Source: an uncultured Lachnospiraceae bacterium (GTDB lineage Bacteria; Bacillota; Clostridia; Lachnospirales; Lachnospiraceae). From it: DNA of 64,000 nucleotides. Under the pieces are notes generated by a model. The model did no database searches, was not told the origin of the DNA, and saw nothing but the letters and a program-made list of their open reading frames with translations. The translations under genes were made by a program, and so were the position numbers. This document shows, in pieces, positions 1-8,099 of the stretch. The stretch covers positions 1 through 64,000 of the forward strand of contig CAKRJP010000002.1 in NCBI GenBank assembly GCA_934351835.1, read 5' to 3'. Position 1 is the first letter of the stretch; the number at the start of each line of letters is the position of its first letter.

Positions 1-314
1 CCTTTACCTTTGTACGAGCGTTCATCCAACCACGTATTTGCATAAGTGGTTTTTAACGATTTATCCACAGTAGATTCTGGAACGGGATAAAATACAGCCT
101 CTTTCTCCACATTTTCAAGGATGGTTTTACACCTCAACGATAAATGTTCCTTCTTCAACCTCATGTTCGGAGAGTAAAAATTTTTCCGGTATTCTTCATT
201 CAAGGGTCCATTGCTTTTCAGAGTATTTAAATGACTTTCTTCTTTCAAATATTCTAATAATTGCACGCAGATAAGGCTTATGATCAAAATTCCGATGAAA
301 TACGTTTTCTTCAT
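1..314 (-). CDS. Probable M23 (LytM-type) peptidase, N-terminal fragment cut by window edge
   Basis: An open frame starts at ATG 314 and runs off the left edge without a stop (104 codons visible). It begins with a short positively charged N-terminus and a hydrophobic segment (residues 4-17), which fits a signal anchor, followed by a charged linker. At about residues 77-104 there is a proline-rich stretch (YPVPEST) and then WLDERSYKGK. This resembles the entry to the M23 peptidase domain in clostridial cell-wall or SpoIIQ-like proteins, where a His-Glu-Gly-Thr-Asp metal motif usually follows a few residues later. That motif would lie outside the window, so the family is inferred from the approach sequence only. 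The ribosome site is weak (GTGAG about 5 bases upstream). It is transcribed in the same direction as pepD but lies beyond the pepD terminator. Confidence 0.6.
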   Translation of the reverse strand, partial: MKKTYFIGILIISLICVQLLEYLKEESHLNTLKSNGPLNEEYRKNFYSPNMRLKKEHLSLRCKTILENVEKEAVFYPVPESTVDKSLKTTYANTWLDERSYKGK

Positions 315-380
315 GTTCTCACTGTCCGTTATTATTTCAGAATATTATATGTATATAAGAAAATGAGAATGTATCAAAAA

Positions 381-430
381 TAAAAAGAATCACTTCAGAA
401 TAATAGTTCATTCCAAAGTGATTCCTTTAT
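381..430 (-). terminator. Intrinsic terminator of pepD
   Basis: GAATCACTT (387-395) and AAGTGATTC (416-424) form a 9-bp perfect stem. On the minus strand the stem is followed by a T-rich run (TTTTTATTTTT). It sits about 30 bases past the pepD stop codon. Confidence 0.75.
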
Positions 431-456
431 TTGACACAATTCTTTATTTTTGCCGG

Positions 457-1905
457 TTATTTACATCTCTTTAATATCTCTAATAAGTACTCCCAGCACC
501 GTTTTGTAGATTCAATATCCAGTTTTTCATTGACAGAATGAACATCCCAGATGTTTGGTCCGAAAGATACGCAGTCCATCTCAGGGCATGCAACACAGAA
601 TACTGCACACTCCAGACCTCCGTGAACGGTTGTTACTTCCATATCTTTTCCGTACATGTCTTTGTATATATCTTTCATCACCTGCTGAAATGCCGAATCT
701 GCTTTTAACGGCCATGCTTTGTAGGAACTCTTGTAAATCGCCTCACCGCCGACAACATTTGCACACTGCTCAAATTTTTCCCAGAGCTCATCAGCACGAC
801 TGTCCACAGAACTTCTTAACATATGTACAGTTCTGATATAATCAGCAGCAGTCTCTACGATTCCCATATTCAGAGAAGTCTCTGTAAGTCCTGCCAGTTT
901 ACGGCTGTACTCAACAGCACCATTCGGACAAATCACAAGGAAAGAGATTACACGTCTGGTAGATGCCTTGTCACAGACATCGATCGTAGAATCATGTGAC
1001 ACCAGGGTATCCACGCTAAGTCCCGGTTCCTCACCCATAAATTCAGCTTTCCAGATCTGCTCCATCTCAGAAATCATAGCCAGTGCTTTGTCAACATGCT
1101 CTACAGGAACCATGATCTCCGCTACAGATGTCTGAGGGATAACATTATCATGAGAACCTCCGTTGATCTCTACAAGGTCTAACGGAATTTCTTTTGACAT
1201 ATGATTCAAAAGACGTCCGATCATCTTGTGAGCATTTCCTCTCTGCTTATGGATTTCAGCACCTGAATGTCCGCCAAGCAGTCCACTTACACGGATTCTG
1301 ATCAGGCTTCCGGTCTTTTTCTCTCTGTGGATCGGAAGCTTCGCTTCTGCCATGATCGCTCCTGCACATCCTATTGTCAGAATGCCCTCTTCTTCTGAAT
1401 CAATATTAATGAGTTTCTTTCCGGAAAGAATGGAACAATCCAGTGCATTTGCTCCATCTAATCCAACTTCCTCATCCACTGTAAGCAACACTTCCAATGG
1501 TGGATGTGGGATATCATCACTGTCTAAGATTGCCAATGCCATAGCTATCGCAATACCGTCATCTCCCCCCAGAGAAGTTCCGTGAGCCTGCACATATCCA
1601 TCTTCAACAAAAATATCTAATCCGTCTTTCTTAAAATCATGTGTTGACTCTTCTGTCTTAGCGCAGACCATATCCAGATGTCCTTGCAAAATCACAACTT
1701 CGCTGTCCTCGTATCCTGCGGTTCCTGGTTTCTTGATCAGCACGTTGTTCACATGATCCTGTAATACTTCTAATCCGCGTGATCTTGCAAAGTCTACGCA
1801 ATAATCGCTGATCTGCTTTGTATTATATGAACCATGAGGGATCGCACACATCTCTTCAAAATAATGGAACACCTTCTGTGGTTCCAGATTCTCTAATACA
1901 GCCAT
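457..1905 (-). CDS. pepD: Aminoacyl-histidine dipeptidase (peptidase D, M20C family)
   Basis: A cytoplasmic zinc dipeptidase that hydrolyses Xaa-His and other dipeptides. The 482 residues match the usual family length (about 480-490). The M20 metal and catalytic residues are visible: GHLDMV near residue 75 (His and Asp ligands), GGDDG near 113-117, the catalytic glutamate pair in VDEEVGLDG near 145, and a C-terminal HGGLECAVF near 430 that supplies the last ligand. The internal lid and dimerisation domain lies between about 190 and 390. It stands alone, with its own promoter upstream and a terminator after the stop. The ATG at 1905 is followed directly by the conserved N-terminal helix, and no better start is visible. 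Confidence 0.95.
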   Translation of the reverse strand: MAVLENLEPQKVFHYFEEMCAIPHGSYNTKQISDYCVDFARSRGLEVLQDHVNNVLIKKPGTAGYEDSEVVILQGHLDMVCAKTEESTHDFKKDGLDIFVEDGYVQAHGTSLGGDDGIAIAMALAILDSDDIPHPPLEVLLTVDEEVGLDGANALDCSILSGKKLINIDSEEEGILTIGCAGAIMAEAKLPIHREKKTGSLIRIRVSGLLGGHSGAEIHKQRGNAHKMIGRLLNHMSKEIPLDLVEINGGSHDNVIPQTSVAEIMVPVEHVDKALAMISEMEQIWKAEFMGEEPGLSVDTLVSHDSTIDVCDKASTRRVISFLVICPNGAVEYSRKLAGLTETSLNMGIVETAADYIRTVHMLRSSVDSRADELWEKFEQCANVVGGEAIYKSSYKAWPLKADSAFQQVMKDIYKDMYGKDMEVTTVHGGLECAVFCVACPEMDCVSFGPNIWDVHSVNEKLDIESTKRCWEYLLEILKRCK

Positions 1906-1986
1906 TTTTCTTTTCCTCTTTTCTTTGACATATTTTTCTTCTGTATTGTTATAGCACTTTACTACAATACATTTATCATTAGCCCT

Positions 1987-2015
1987 ATTATGAAGTACAT
2001 TTCATAAAAATGCAA
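1987..2015 (-). promoter_or_regulatory. Candidate sigma-A promoter of pepD
   Basis: On the minus strand, TTGCAT (2010-2015), a 17-base spacer and CATAAT (1987-1992). The -35 box is poor (3 of 6) and the -10 box good (5 of 6). The predicted start is about 75 bases before the pepD ATG. Confidence 0.4.
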
Positions 2016-2061
2016 GCAAATCCATAGAATAAAACAAAAGAAAAATTTGGGATTTTTGCAT

Positions 2062-3009
2062 ATGAAATATCGTTTTCCTGCAATTGTCATTTTAACAGTA
2101 TTCGGTCTGTTCCTTTCTTTTCCAAAACAGGTATTTACCGGCGCCGAAAATGGTCTGATGTTATGGTTTCAAATTATGGTACCGACACTCTTTCCGTTTA
2201 TGATACTTTTGAATCTGATGGTAAATACCTCTATCGTCCATACACTGTCCCGACTGTTTGCCCCTGTCTTCGGACGTATATTTCAAGTTTCTCCATATGG
2301 TACGCTTGCCGTTTTTACGGGCTTTTTATGCGGATATCCTATGGGCAGCAAAGTAACCGCTGATTTATTAAAAAATGGCTACATTACGATATCAGAAAGC
2401 CAGTATCTGCTGAGTTTCTGCAATAATACCAGCCTTTCTTTCATCGTAAGTTTTTTGATATCTCAGACACTTCACTGTCCGAATCAGATGATCCCTTCAC
2501 TGATTATTTTATTTCTGTCACCCTTTACCGTCAGTATTTTTACCCGGAAAATCCATCGTCCTTCTTCTATGTATGGAGCAAATTATGCATCAGAGAGCCT
2601 TCCTTCTTTCAATTTAAGTCCCCCTGTTACTCTCTCCGAAACACTCGACCGATGTATGATGAACAGTTTTGAATCCATGTTAAAAATTGGTTGTTATATG
2701 ATGATTTTTTCAATTCTGATTGTATTTTGCAGACTTTGGTTTCCAAAGAATTTTCTCGGAACAACTATTTTACTTTCTTCTTTGGAACTCACCAACGGTC
2801 TTGTACTTCTTTCAAAAAATTCTCTGACAACTGATCAATTCTATATCCTCTCACTGGCGCTCACTTCCTTCGGCGGTTGGTGCGCAGTAGCCCAGACGTA
2901 CACCATGATCTGGGGAACAAAGTTAAAATTATTACCCTATATAATAGAAAAACTGGCTACCATGCTGGTAACCAGTCTCTATGCTTTCTGTTATCTATTA
3001 TTAAGATAG
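2062..3009 (+). CDS. ylbJ: YlbJ-like sporulation integral membrane protein
   Basis: A multi-pass membrane protein of the nucleoside-recognition/Gate-domain superfamily. In Bacillus subtilis, YlbJ is a sigma-E dependent sporulation protein of the mother cell. Visible here are hydrophobic segments throughout and the family signature GYPMGSK near residue 95, followed by a CNNTSLSFIV stretch typical of the Gate domain. At 315 residues it is shorter than B. subtilis YlbJ (about 400), so it may be a compact clostridial form. The ATG at 2062 was chosen over an in-frame TTG at 2047; neither has a strong ribosome site. It is transcribed divergently from pepD and convergently with the coiled-coil gene, whose stop lies 1 base away, with no terminator between them. 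Confidence 0.75.
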   Translation: MKYRFPAIVILTVFGLFLSFPKQVFTGAENGLMLWFQIMVPTLFPFMILLNLMVNTSIVHTLSRLFAPVFGRIFQVSPYGTLAVFTGFLCGYPMGSKVTADLLKNGYITISESQYLLSFCNNTSLSFIVSFLISQTLHCPNQMIPSLIILFLSPFTVSIFTRKIHRPSSMYGANYASESLPSFNLSPPVTLSETLDRCMMNSFESMLKIGCYMMIFSILIVFCRLWFPKNFLGTTILLSSLELTNGLVLLSKNSLTTDQFYILSLALTSFGGWCAVAQTYTMIWGTKLKLLPYIIEKLATMLVTSLYAFCYLLLR

Positions 3010-3010
3010 A

Positions 3011-3643
3011 TTATTCAACCTCATCCTGAGCTTCACTCAGATCATACATTGGTGCAGGTTCTTCTTCGTTGCCATACTCAGCCTCCAGCGCTCGTGAAGA
3101 CTGCTCCGGTACATCCAATTCGGCACGGTTATTGCGAACCATATCATAGCACTCCTGCAACGAATTTACAAGACTGTCATACTTGGTAGTATAACTGTCT
3201 AATGTATGACCGATAATACCTTCCGCATTCGCCAGAAGATCATCTGTATACTGCATTGCGCCGATACGGATATCGTTCGCATCTCTCGTTGCATTATCTA
3301 AAATCTCCTGTGCCTGGTCTGTAGCTGCAGTAACAATCGCATTCGCCTGTGCATATGCCTGCTGCATAATCTCATGCTCGCTGACCAGTTCGTTCGTCTG
3401 AATCTGAGCATCTTCGATCAAACTGTCCGCTTTCGCCTGTGCGTCAGCAAGAATCGCATCTTTGTTTGCAATGATCTTCTGATAACGCTTGATCTCATCC
3501 GGTGTCTTCATACGAAGTTCTCGCAATAACTCGTCAATCTGATCTTTATTTACAATGATCTTCGTAGTAGATAATGGCTGAAACTTACAACTGTCAATAT
3601 ACTCTTCAATCTCTTCAATAATCTGTTCAATACGACTACTCAT
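3011..3643 (-). CDS. Coiled-coil protein, DivIVA/AtpF-like, function unknown
   Basis: A 210-residue, highly charged protein that is almost entirely alpha-helical. It has an N-terminal segment with conserved-looking KIIVNKDQIDELLRELR (about residues 28-44) and then a long Ala/Glu/Gln-rich coiled coil (about 60-175). It ends in an acidic tail. Similar proteins in clostridia are labelled 'ATPase', 'V-type ATPase subunit H-like' or DivIVA-like. No ATP-binding motif is present, so I treat it as a structural coiled-coil protein, possibly connected with division or the cell pole (inference). The ribosome site AGGAG precedes ATG 3643. The gene lies 2 bases after coaD in the same direction, so it is almost certainly co-transcribed. 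Confidence 0.6.
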   Translation of the reverse strand: MSSRIEQIIEEIEEYIDSCKFQPLSTTKIIVNKDQIDELLRELRMKTPDEIKRYQKIIANKDAILADAQAKADSLIEDAQIQTNELVSEHEIMQQAYAQANAIVTAATDQAQEILDNATRDANDIRIGAMQYTDDLLANAEGIIGHTLDSYTTKYDSLVNSLQECYDMVRNNRAELDVPEQSSRALEAEYGNEEEPAPMYDLSEAQDEVE

Positions 3644-3645
3644 AA

Positions 3646-4137
3646 TTATACGCTCCTTTTATTATTCATCTTCTCTTCCATTCTGTTCTGAACAAGTTCC
3701 GGAACAAACTGAGAAATATCCCCTCCAAAAGCTGCCACTTCTTTTACAATGGAAGAACTCAGATATGAATAAGCCAGATTCGTCGTAAGGAACACCGTCT
3801 CAATACCAGGCTCTAACTTATGATTCGTCTGCGACATCTGAAGTTCATATTCAAAATCTGTTACAGCTCTCAATCCACGGATAATAATATTCGCATCCAT
3901 CTTGCGAGCAAAATCGACCAGTAACCCTTCAAATGGTACGATTGTAACATTCGGCATATCTTTTGTTATCTCTTCTAACATTCTAACACGTTCTTCTAAG
4001 GAAAACAACGGGCTTTTTGCGTTATTGCACAGCACGCCCACTGTCAATTCATCCACTAATTCTGCAGATCTTTTGATAATATCTATATGTCCATATGTTA
4101 CCGGGTCAAAACTTCCCGGATAAATTCCTTTTCTCAT
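3646..4137 (-). CDS. coaD: Phosphopantetheine adenylyltransferase
   Basis: Transfers AMP from ATP to 4'-phosphopantetheine, the fourth step of coenzyme A synthesis, in the cytoplasm. The 163 residues are the standard length (about 160). The nucleotidyltransferase motif GSFDPVTYGH lies at residues 8-17 (the T/HxGH element), RGLRAVTDFEYE near 88-99, and the C-terminal SSSIVKE signature near 127-133. It follows rsmD, the pairing usual in Firmicutes, with an 82-base gap. A GAGG ribosome site precedes ATG 4137. The coiled-coil gene follows after 2 bases. Confidence 0.96.
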   Translation of the reverse strand: MRKGIYPGSFDPVTYGHIDIIKRSAELVDELTVGVLCNNAKSPLFSLEERVRMLEEITKDMPNVTIVPFEGLLVDFARKMDANIIIRGLRAVTDFEYELQMSQTNHKLEPGIETVFLTTNLAYSYLSSSIVKEVAAFGGDISQFVPELVQNRMEEKMNNKRSV

Positions 4138-4219
4138 TTTGTATTTCCTCTTTCATATCTCTTTTCGGTTTCTCTCTTTGTACTTTTTTGTACAGCGTCT
4201 TTATTTTAACGCCTTCTTA

Positions 4220-4768
4220 TTATTTTTCAATAAAAATATGTTTATTTGTCTTGTAATCTTTTATTTTGATCAGTTTAAACCCAAGACCTTCTATATAGTC
4301 CGTCTCTGTCTCTTTGGATGCCTCGATGATGATCACCCCGTCATCCGCTAACAAGGAAGATCCGGACAGATATTCCAGCACCAGTTTTTCCCACTGGTGG
4401 TTATACGGCGGATCCATAAAAATATACTCGAAAGTTGCTTTTCCTTCCAGCCGTTTCAGTGCCGATAACACATCCATCTGCATCGTTTGCGCCCGGTCTT
4501 CGAAGTGAGTCTTCTTTAGATTCTCCCGGATACAGTCCATTGCTTTTTTGTTTTGTTCTACGAAAACTGCATATTCTGCCCCACGGCTGAGTGCTTCTAT
4601 TCCGATACCACCGCTTCCTGCAAACAAATCCAAAAAATTCGAATCGTATAACGATGATGCCAACATATTAAACAGAGTCTCCTTGATCCTGTCTGTAGTC
4701 GGCCTTGTATCCATGCCTTCTATAGTCTTTAAAACGGTTCGTTTTGCACTTCCTGCAATTACTCTCAT
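4220..4768 (-). CDS. rsmD: 16S rRNA (guanine966-N2)-methyltransferase
   Basis: Methylates G966 of 16S rRNA (E. coli numbering) using S-adenosylmethionine. The SAM-binding motif FLDLFAGSGGIGIEALSRGA is near residues 46-65 and the catalytic DPPY motif near 117-120. The start was moved to ATG 4768 because a GGAGG ribosome site lies 7 bases upstream and the protein then begins MRVIAGSAK, as family members do. The longer frame to 4795 adds 9 residues without homology. Length is 182 residues, as expected (about 180-190). It lies just upstream of coaD. Confidence 0.95.
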   Translation of the reverse strand: MRVIAGSAKRTVLKTIEGMDTRPTTDRIKETLFNMLASSLYDSNFLDLFAGSGGIGIEALSRGAEYAVFVEQNKKAMDCIRENLKKTHFEDRAQTMQMDVLSALKRLEGKATFEYIFMDPPYNHQWEKLVLEYLSGSSLLADDGVIIIEASKETETDYIEGLGFKLIKIKDYKTNKHIFIEK

Positions 4769-4820
4769 AAAGAGACCTCCTATACAATTAAACAAACTGT
4801 AACCATATTTTAATACAATT

Positions 4821-6527
4821 CTACTTTCGAATCAACATTTTTCTGTAGCGGTTCAGGCATGCGTAGATTTCCTGCTTTCTGGTCATCGCCAGATTTCCCG
4901 GTACGCTGTTTTCTGCTACAACTTCGAATCCTTTCTGTTCCAGATCTCCGGAAAGTTTTTCGATGATCTCCTGCATGGTCTTTTCTCCGTCAAAGACTTG
5001 TTCTTCCAGATAACGCACGATATATGCTAACATCGTAAGTTGTTCCGGATCTCTTAGCTGCTCTACATATCGCAGGTCGATGGTCTCATGCCCTACCATG
5101 ATACCATCTGTTCCGAGAGTCTTCGTCTTGATCCGTCCCTTTACTTTCAGGTTTCTATTTGGCAATATCTTCCGGTCATAATTCGGTTTCTTTTCGTACT
5201 TTTCAGGATATTCAATCTTCGGATATTCAACAGCAATATTCTTCACCTCTCTGGTAATATCTACCGGCCGGTAATTATCCATCTGGATGATTCTGTCTGC
5301 CACCTGAAAATATGCTCCCGAGCTTCCCGCAACTAATATAGTAGATATGCCAAAGGAATCATATAATTCTTCCACCCGTTCGATGAAAGGTGTGATCGGC
5401 TCCATATTTCTGTGGATCACGCGCTGCATCAGTTCATCTCTCACCATAAAATTCGTTGCGCTGGTATCTTCGTCAATCAGGAACAAACTTGTACCAGCCT
5501 CGATACTTTCAACAATATTCGCTGCCTGCGAAGTACTTCCGCTGGCATCCTCTGTGTTAAAAGAGGTTGTATCTTTTCCATTTGGCAGATCATTAATGAA
5601 CATAGAAATGTCTCCTTTATGGATGCATCGCCCATCCTCCGCCCGGATCTTCACAGCATCTGGTGCTGTTACCACATATTCTCTTCCGTCACCCGGAATG
5701 TGCGGGTATACGCCAACTTCAAGTGCTTTTAGTAATGTAGATTTTCCATGATAACCTCCGCCCACGATCAACGTCACGCCTTTTTTTATTCCCATTCCTG
5801 AGATTATGCCGGCATGCGGAAGTTCAAAAAACACACGCATAGATTCCGGCGATTCGAATTGGATTGCGTCCTTCATCGGATGGTCCGATACCCCAGATTC
5901 TCTCGGCAATACGGAATGATCCGCCACAAATGCAGTCAAGTCTTTTTCTTCTAAATGTTCTCTGATATACTGATAATCCTCTGCAAGATCGACCATTTTT
6001 TCAATTGCTTTTGTATTGCATTTTTTATAATATAAAGTCTGTTCCACACACGCCGGCAGAAATTCAAATAAAATCTTTATAAGTTCCCTTGCATTAATCG
6101 TTCGTCCGTTTGCAGGGAATCCCACTTCAAACCGCAGGATAATGCTTCCGCTTTCCTGAGAAACTTTGCATGCGGAACGTTCTAAAATTTCCTGTCCGCA
6201 TCTGGTCACGGAAATCAGTCCACTCTTGCCGGAACCTTTGGCTTTAAAAGAGTATTTCTCACACTGTTTATAAAACTGGCGTATCAAATAGTCCTGTAAT
6301 GCGATCTGCCTGCATTTCTTCTGATACAATCCCTGTGGGAAACCGGCAGTCTTTCCCGGAACATTTACACTGAGAGAAGACGGTGCTGCAAATGGATCTC
6401 CCTGCACATGGTCAATATTCAAAATATATTTTCCAAAATTCCAGGAACCTCGTGTTTCTTTGTATGCCGGATATCCTTTGTGGTCGATCTTATTTAATAA
6501 CTGTCTTAACTCTTCTGATTGTCTCAT
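4821..6527 (-). CDS. ABC-class ATPase of unknown function (COG3044/PF09818 type)
   Basis: A 568-residue soluble protein with the layout of the 'predicted ATPase of the ABC class' family. An N-terminal domain (residues 1 to about 240) contains the family's GSWNFGKY and HVQGDPFA sequences. A P-loop follows (VGGGYHGKSTLL, near 253-264) and then the Walker B (LFLIDEDTSATNF, near 348-360). A C-terminal region (about 440-560) resembles no characterised domain. There are no membrane segments and no partner permease nearby, so it is not a transporter. The biochemical role is unknown; related proteins are widespread in bacteria and have only been predicted. It lies between rsmD and a pentapeptide-repeat gene on the same strand, 27 bases after the latter. 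Confidence 0.8.
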   Translation of the reverse strand: MRQSEELRQLLNKIDHKGYPAYKETRGSWNFGKYILNIDHVQGDPFAAPSSLSVNVPGKTAGFPQGLYQKKCRQIALQDYLIRQFYKQCEKYSFKAKGSGKSGLISVTRCGQEILERSACKVSQESGSIILRFEVGFPANGRTINARELIKILFEFLPACVEQTLYYKKCNTKAIEKMVDLAEDYQYIREHLEEKDLTAFVADHSVLPRESGVSDHPMKDAIQFESPESMRVFFELPHAGIISGMGIKKGVTLIVGGGYHGKSTLLKALEVGVYPHIPGDGREYVVTAPDAVKIRAEDGRCIHKGDISMFINDLPNGKDTTSFNTEDASGSTSQAANIVESIEAGTSLFLIDEDTSATNFMVRDELMQRVIHRNMEPITPFIERVEELYDSFGISTILVAGSSGAYFQVADRIIQMDNYRPVDITREVKNIAVEYPKIEYPEKYEKKPNYDRKILPNRNLKVKGRIKTKTLGTDGIMVGHETIDLRYVEQLRDPEQLTMLAYIVRYLEEQVFDGEKTMQEIIEKLSGDLEQKGFEVVAENSVPGNLAMTRKQEIYACLNRYRKMLIRK

Positions 6528-6554
6528 ATATTATTCACTCCATTTTTTGCTTTA

Positions 6555-7256
6555 TTAATAGGCGATTGCCTCGTCTCTGTTCATCCAGAAATGAATCCCG
6601 GTTGTAGAATCCATCCAACGGTCTTCGTTAAAATCTTTCACTTCCACCCACTCACCCTTCCGGTAGACAAAATTGTCATCCACGGTGGACCAGGCTTCCT
6701 CGTAGGAAATCGTCTCATCAAAATTCTTAATTGCCAGAACTTTTGCTCTGCTGCATCTGCAGGTCTTTCCGGTGGCAGATGTCCGTTTGGCATCGGCCGG
6801 AACCAACAACTGCACAATGCGGTCATTCAGGCATTTTTTGTAGGCAACAAAAGGACCGCCCTCCGGACAATGCAACCGGAACCACTGCGTGTTTTCATCG
6901 GAAATGACACCGTCTAATCTGGCATGTTCCAACACTGCACAGAACAGATTCGCACCACAGATATTGCATCCGGTCATATCGCATTCCCGCATAGAGGCCG
7001 TTTTTAAATTCGTGTTTCGATAATCCGCATATCTCATTGAACAGCCATCTAACAATGTATTCTCTAATGAGGCATTCGAAAAATCCACCCGGTCTAAAAT
7101 AACATTTCGAAAAGAAGACAATGTAAAATCAATATTAGATAAATCATATCCTGTCAGATCCATATCCTCGAACAGACACTCCCTAAACGATACTTCTGCT
7201 CCTGCGACCTTTTCCTTTCGTTTTTCATCCAGAATTTTCTTTGTTATTTTATTCAT
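6555..7256 (-). CDS. Pentapeptide-repeat protein with DUF5758-like C-terminus
   Basis: A 233-residue protein. The first half (about residues 15-115) consists of imperfect pentapeptide repeats of the A(D/N)Lxx kind (for example FEDMDLTGYDLSNIDF), which fold into a right-handed beta-helix. The second half (about 120-230) is a small domain with conserved Trp and Cys residues that matches the DUF5758 type found in clostridia. Its function is unknown; resistance to topoisomerase poisons is known only for distantly related Qnr/MfpA proteins and should not be assumed. ATG 7256 was chosen because GGTGG lies 7 bases upstream and the protein then starts MNKITKK. A TGCTATAAT extended -10 box at 7285-7293 (minus) may drive it. 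Confidence 0.7.
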   Translation of the reverse strand: MNKITKKILDEKRKEKVAGAEVSFRECLFEDMDLTGYDLSNIDFTLSSFRNVILDRVDFSNASLENTLLDGCSMRYADYRNTNLKTASMRECDMTGCNICGANLFCAVLEHARLDGVISDENTQWFRLHCPEGGPFVAYKKCLNDRIVQLLVPADAKRTSATGKTCRCSRAKVLAIKNFDETISYEEAWSTVDDNFVYRKGEWVEVKDFNEDRWMDSTTGIHFWMNRDEAIAY

Positions 7257-7319
7257 ACTGACACCACCTTTGTATTCGTTTTCGATTATAGCACATTTTT
7301 TCCAGAAAAACTGTCTGTA

Positions 7320-7348
7320 TTGCATTCTGCACAATGTTTGTTTATACT
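7320..7348 (+). promoter_or_regulatory. Candidate sigma-A promoter of maf
   Basis: TTGCAT (7320-7325), a 17-base spacer and TATACT (7343-7348), with predicted start near 7355. The maf ATG is at 7386. Confidence 0.45.
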
Positions 7349-7385
7349 ATAAAACAGTATGCGAAAGAAAGTTGAGGATAATATC

Positions 7386-8012
7386 ATGATTAAATATATT
7401 TTAGCGTCTGCCTCTCCCAGACGAAAAGAACTGCTGGCGCAGGCTGGCCTGGAATTTGAGATTTTAACTTCTGATGCAGAAGAAATAATTACAAAAGAAT
7501 TACCTTCTGAAGTAGTGGTAGAGCTCGCCACGGTGAAAGCCCAAAATGTATACGAGAAGATAAAGGAAACTTCCAACGATACGGACACGCTGGTTGTTAT
7601 TGGTGCTGATACAGTGGTTGTATATAAAGACGAAATCCTTGGAAAACCTGAGGATGAAGAAGATGCATACAATATGTTATCGATGCTTGCAGGACGCACT
7701 CATCAGGTATATACCGGTGTCTGTCTGATGATAAAAGAACATGGAGAAGTTCGAAAGAAAGCTTTTTATGAGTCTACGGATGTAACATTTTACCCTGTAT
7801 CCCGTCAGGATCTAAAACGCTATGTATCATCAGGTGATCCGCTTGACAAAGCCGGAGCTTATGGGATACAGGGACCGTTTGCAATTCATGTAAAAGGCAT
7901 TTCCGGAGATTATAATAATGTCGTTGGGCTTCCGATTGCCCGGTTATATCACGAATTATCGGAAGAAAATCTACTTCCCTTTTCAGATAATGTACACTAT
8001 CATTTTGAATAA
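7386..8012 (+). CDS. maf: Maf-family nucleoside triphosphate pyrophosphatase (dTTP/UTP type)
   Basis: Hydrolyses non-canonical or excess nucleoside triphosphates (dTTP, UTP, m5UTP and similar) to the monophosphate and has been linked to septum control. The Maf signature ASASPRRKELL lies at residues 7-17, GADTVV near 70, GKPEDEEDAY near 83, and the C-terminal GPFAIHVKGISGDYNNVVGLP element near 163-183. The start was placed at ATG 7386, where GAGG lies 8 bases upstream and the protein begins MIKYILASAS; the upstream frame adds nine non-conserved residues. Length is 208 residues against about 190-200 usual. It is one of only three plus-strand genes here and is followed by a strong terminator. 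Confidence 0.92.
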   Translation: MIKYILASASPRRKELLAQAGLEFEILTSDAEEIITKELPSEVVVELATVKAQNVYEKIKETSNDTDTLVVIGADTVVVYKDEILGKPEDEEDAYNMLSMLAGRTHQVYTGVCLMIKEHGEVRKKAFYESTDVTFYPVSRQDLKRYVSSGDPLDKAGAYGIQGPFAIHVKGISGDYNNVVGLPIARLYHELSEENLLPFSDNVHYHFE

Positions 8013-8021
8013 ATAAAGTGA

Positions 8022-8078
8022 AAGAATCGTTGCCTGGAGATTTCTATGAATCTCTGATGCAACGATTCTTTTTTATTA
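8022..8078 (+). terminator. Intrinsic terminator of maf, possibly shared with argD
   Basis: AAGAATCGTTGC (8022-8033) and GCAACGATTCTT (8059-8070) form a 12-bp perfect stem; an inner GAGATT/AATCTC pairing extends it. A TTTTTTATT tract follows on plus. On minus the trailing sequence is only moderately T-rich, so it may also stop argD, which ends at 8100. Confidence 0.85.
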
Positions 8079-8099
8079 TTATATAAAAGAATGAAATGA

